A stretch of 22,090 bases of DNA from an uncultured Paracoccaceae bacterium (lineage in GTDB: Bacteria > Pseudomonadota > Alphaproteobacteria > Rhodobacterales > Rhodobacteraceae), in contig CALHST010000001.1 in the NCBI GenBank assembly GCA_938038825.1, forward strand, positions 1-22,090, in the 5' to 3' direction. Shown here piece after piece: positions 21,408 to 22,090 of the stretch (its first letter is position 1; the number at the start of each line of letters is the position of its first letter). The notes under the pieces are model-generated. The model was given only the letters and a program-made list of their open reading frames with translations. It ran no database searches and was not told where the DNA came from. A program made the position numbers and the translations under genes.

Positions 21408-22090
21408 ATGTGGACTTCTACTCTTGTGACGTCTGTGACGTTGATCCTGGCAACGACTTGGATACTTGGGGCCGTCTGTTGGTTGTTGTGGGATGCGGCA
21501 AAACGCGTTGATACCGAACAGGCAAAGCATACAGCGCGCACGACAATAACGGTGCTTTTGGTCTGGGCGTCGGGCGCTGTCCTGCTGGCGGCATCGGTCG
21601 AATTGAACTTCATGGTGTTCTTGCCAACAGCCGTTATCCCGATCTCACTTGGAACCTGGGCGCTGTTACAGCCCCGCATGATCGAGCTTTTGTCGCGTGT
21701 GCGTCTTGCGCCTTTGATCGCCGTTCAATTTTATCGAAACGCTGGGGCCATTTTTCTGTATCTCTATTTTGCAACGGAAACGCTGTCTTGGGGATTTGCA
21801 AGAAACGCCGGCTGGGGAGATGTACTGACGGGCATGCTGGCTTTGCCAGTCGCATGGGCCGTTTGGAAAAACATCCGCGGAGCAAGCGTTTTGATTGTTG
21901 TATGGTGTGTGATCGGGATTGGTGATCTTATCCTCGCGCCGCTGTCTGCGCAGATTTATGGTGCGGAACGACTGGTCGATTTCCCGATCAACACTGTGCC
22001 GCTTTTCTTGGGGCCGCCGCTTGGAATTCTGCTGCACATCTTCGTTCTTCGGGTCTGGTGGCTGCAGCGTAGTCAGTTTGGCTTGGGTGC
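21408..22090 (+). CDS. Unrecognised multi-pass membrane protein, C-terminus cut by window edge
   Basis: From ATG 21408, with GGAG 6 bases upstream, a frame of 227 codons stays open to the window end. It starts MWTSTLVTSVTLILATTWIL. At least six hydrophobic stretches are visible, such as TTITVLLVWASGAVLLAAS, MVFLPTAVIPISLGTWALL, GAIFLYLYFATETL and ASVLIVVWCVIGIGDLILA. Short charged loops such as DAAKRVDTEQAKH lie between them. The segment NAGWGDVLTGMLALPVAWAV, with a Gly-Asp in a helix, and the end FPINTVPLFLGPPLGILLHI resemble a group of small uncharacterised bacterial membrane proteins, but I cannot name a family or function. It follows the MarR gene by 66 bp on the same strand and may be its target. 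Confidence 0.8.
   Translation, partial: MWTSTLVTSVTLILATTWILGAVCWLLWDAAKRVDTEQAKHTARTTITVLLVWASGAVLLAASVELNFMVFLPTAVIPISLGTWALLQPRMIELLSRVRLAPLIAVQFYRNAGAIFLYLYFATETLSWGFARNAGWGDVLTGMLALPVAWAVWKNIRGASVLIVVWCVIGIGDLILAPLSAQIYGAERLVDFPINTVPLFLGPPLGILLHIFVLRVWWLQRSQFGLG

Overview
This looks like chromosomal DNA of a marine alphaproteobacterium of the Rhodobacteraceae (Roseobacter group). The reasons are the DnaA, DnaN, RecF and GyrB sequences, an 805-residue GyrB, rpsT lying directly upstream of dnaA, the DUF2793 protein typical of Rhodobacterales, and moderate GC content. This placement comes from family recognition by eye, not from a database search. Most of the window is a core replication region; there is no integrase, transposase, CRISPR array, tRNA or rRNA gene that I can see.

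Layout. Positions 1-3064 (minus strand) hold a partial sodium:alanine/glycine symporter behind a universal stress protein, then an M20 metallopeptidase of the ArgE/DapE type. Positions 3131-7023 (plus) hold a Cu(+)-exporting P-type ATPase, then a two-gene sugar unit with an ATGA overlap: a D-lyxose/D-mannose isomerase and a glucokinase-family kinase. Positions 7106-8851 hold an isolated DUF2793 tail-fibre-like protein, a candidate unlinked gene transfer agent (GTA) fibre. It meets an SDR dehydrogenase tail to tail. Positions 9708-11424 (plus) hold small redox and metal genes: rhodanese, DUF4142, a Tat-type cupredoxin and a double CDGSH iron-sulfur protein. They end at a strong stem-loop terminator.

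Positions 11539-20578 hold the replication genes, all on the minus strand: rpsT, dnaA, dnaN, recF (overlapped by a LysE-type exporter) and gyrB. A regulatory cassette sits between the exporter and gyrB: a flavodoxin-fold NAD(P)H oxidoreductase and a TetR repressor, divergently transcribed. Their shared 105-bp promoter region carries three perfect palindromes, all TGACC-NN-GGTCA. This is the clearest regulatory element in the window. The right end (20925-22090, plus) has a MarR regulator and an unrecognised multi-pass membrane protein cut by the window edge.

The genes form several independent units: DNA replication and repair, copper export and redox proteins, sugar isomerisation and phosphorylation, and ligand-responsive transcription control. 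I found no convincing wholly new system. The observations most worth following are the triple operator, the stand-alone tail-fibre gene with a CtrA-like motif upstream, the DUF4142-cupredoxin pair, the isomerase-kinase pair, and the structured, GANTC-rich gap between rpsT and dnaA.
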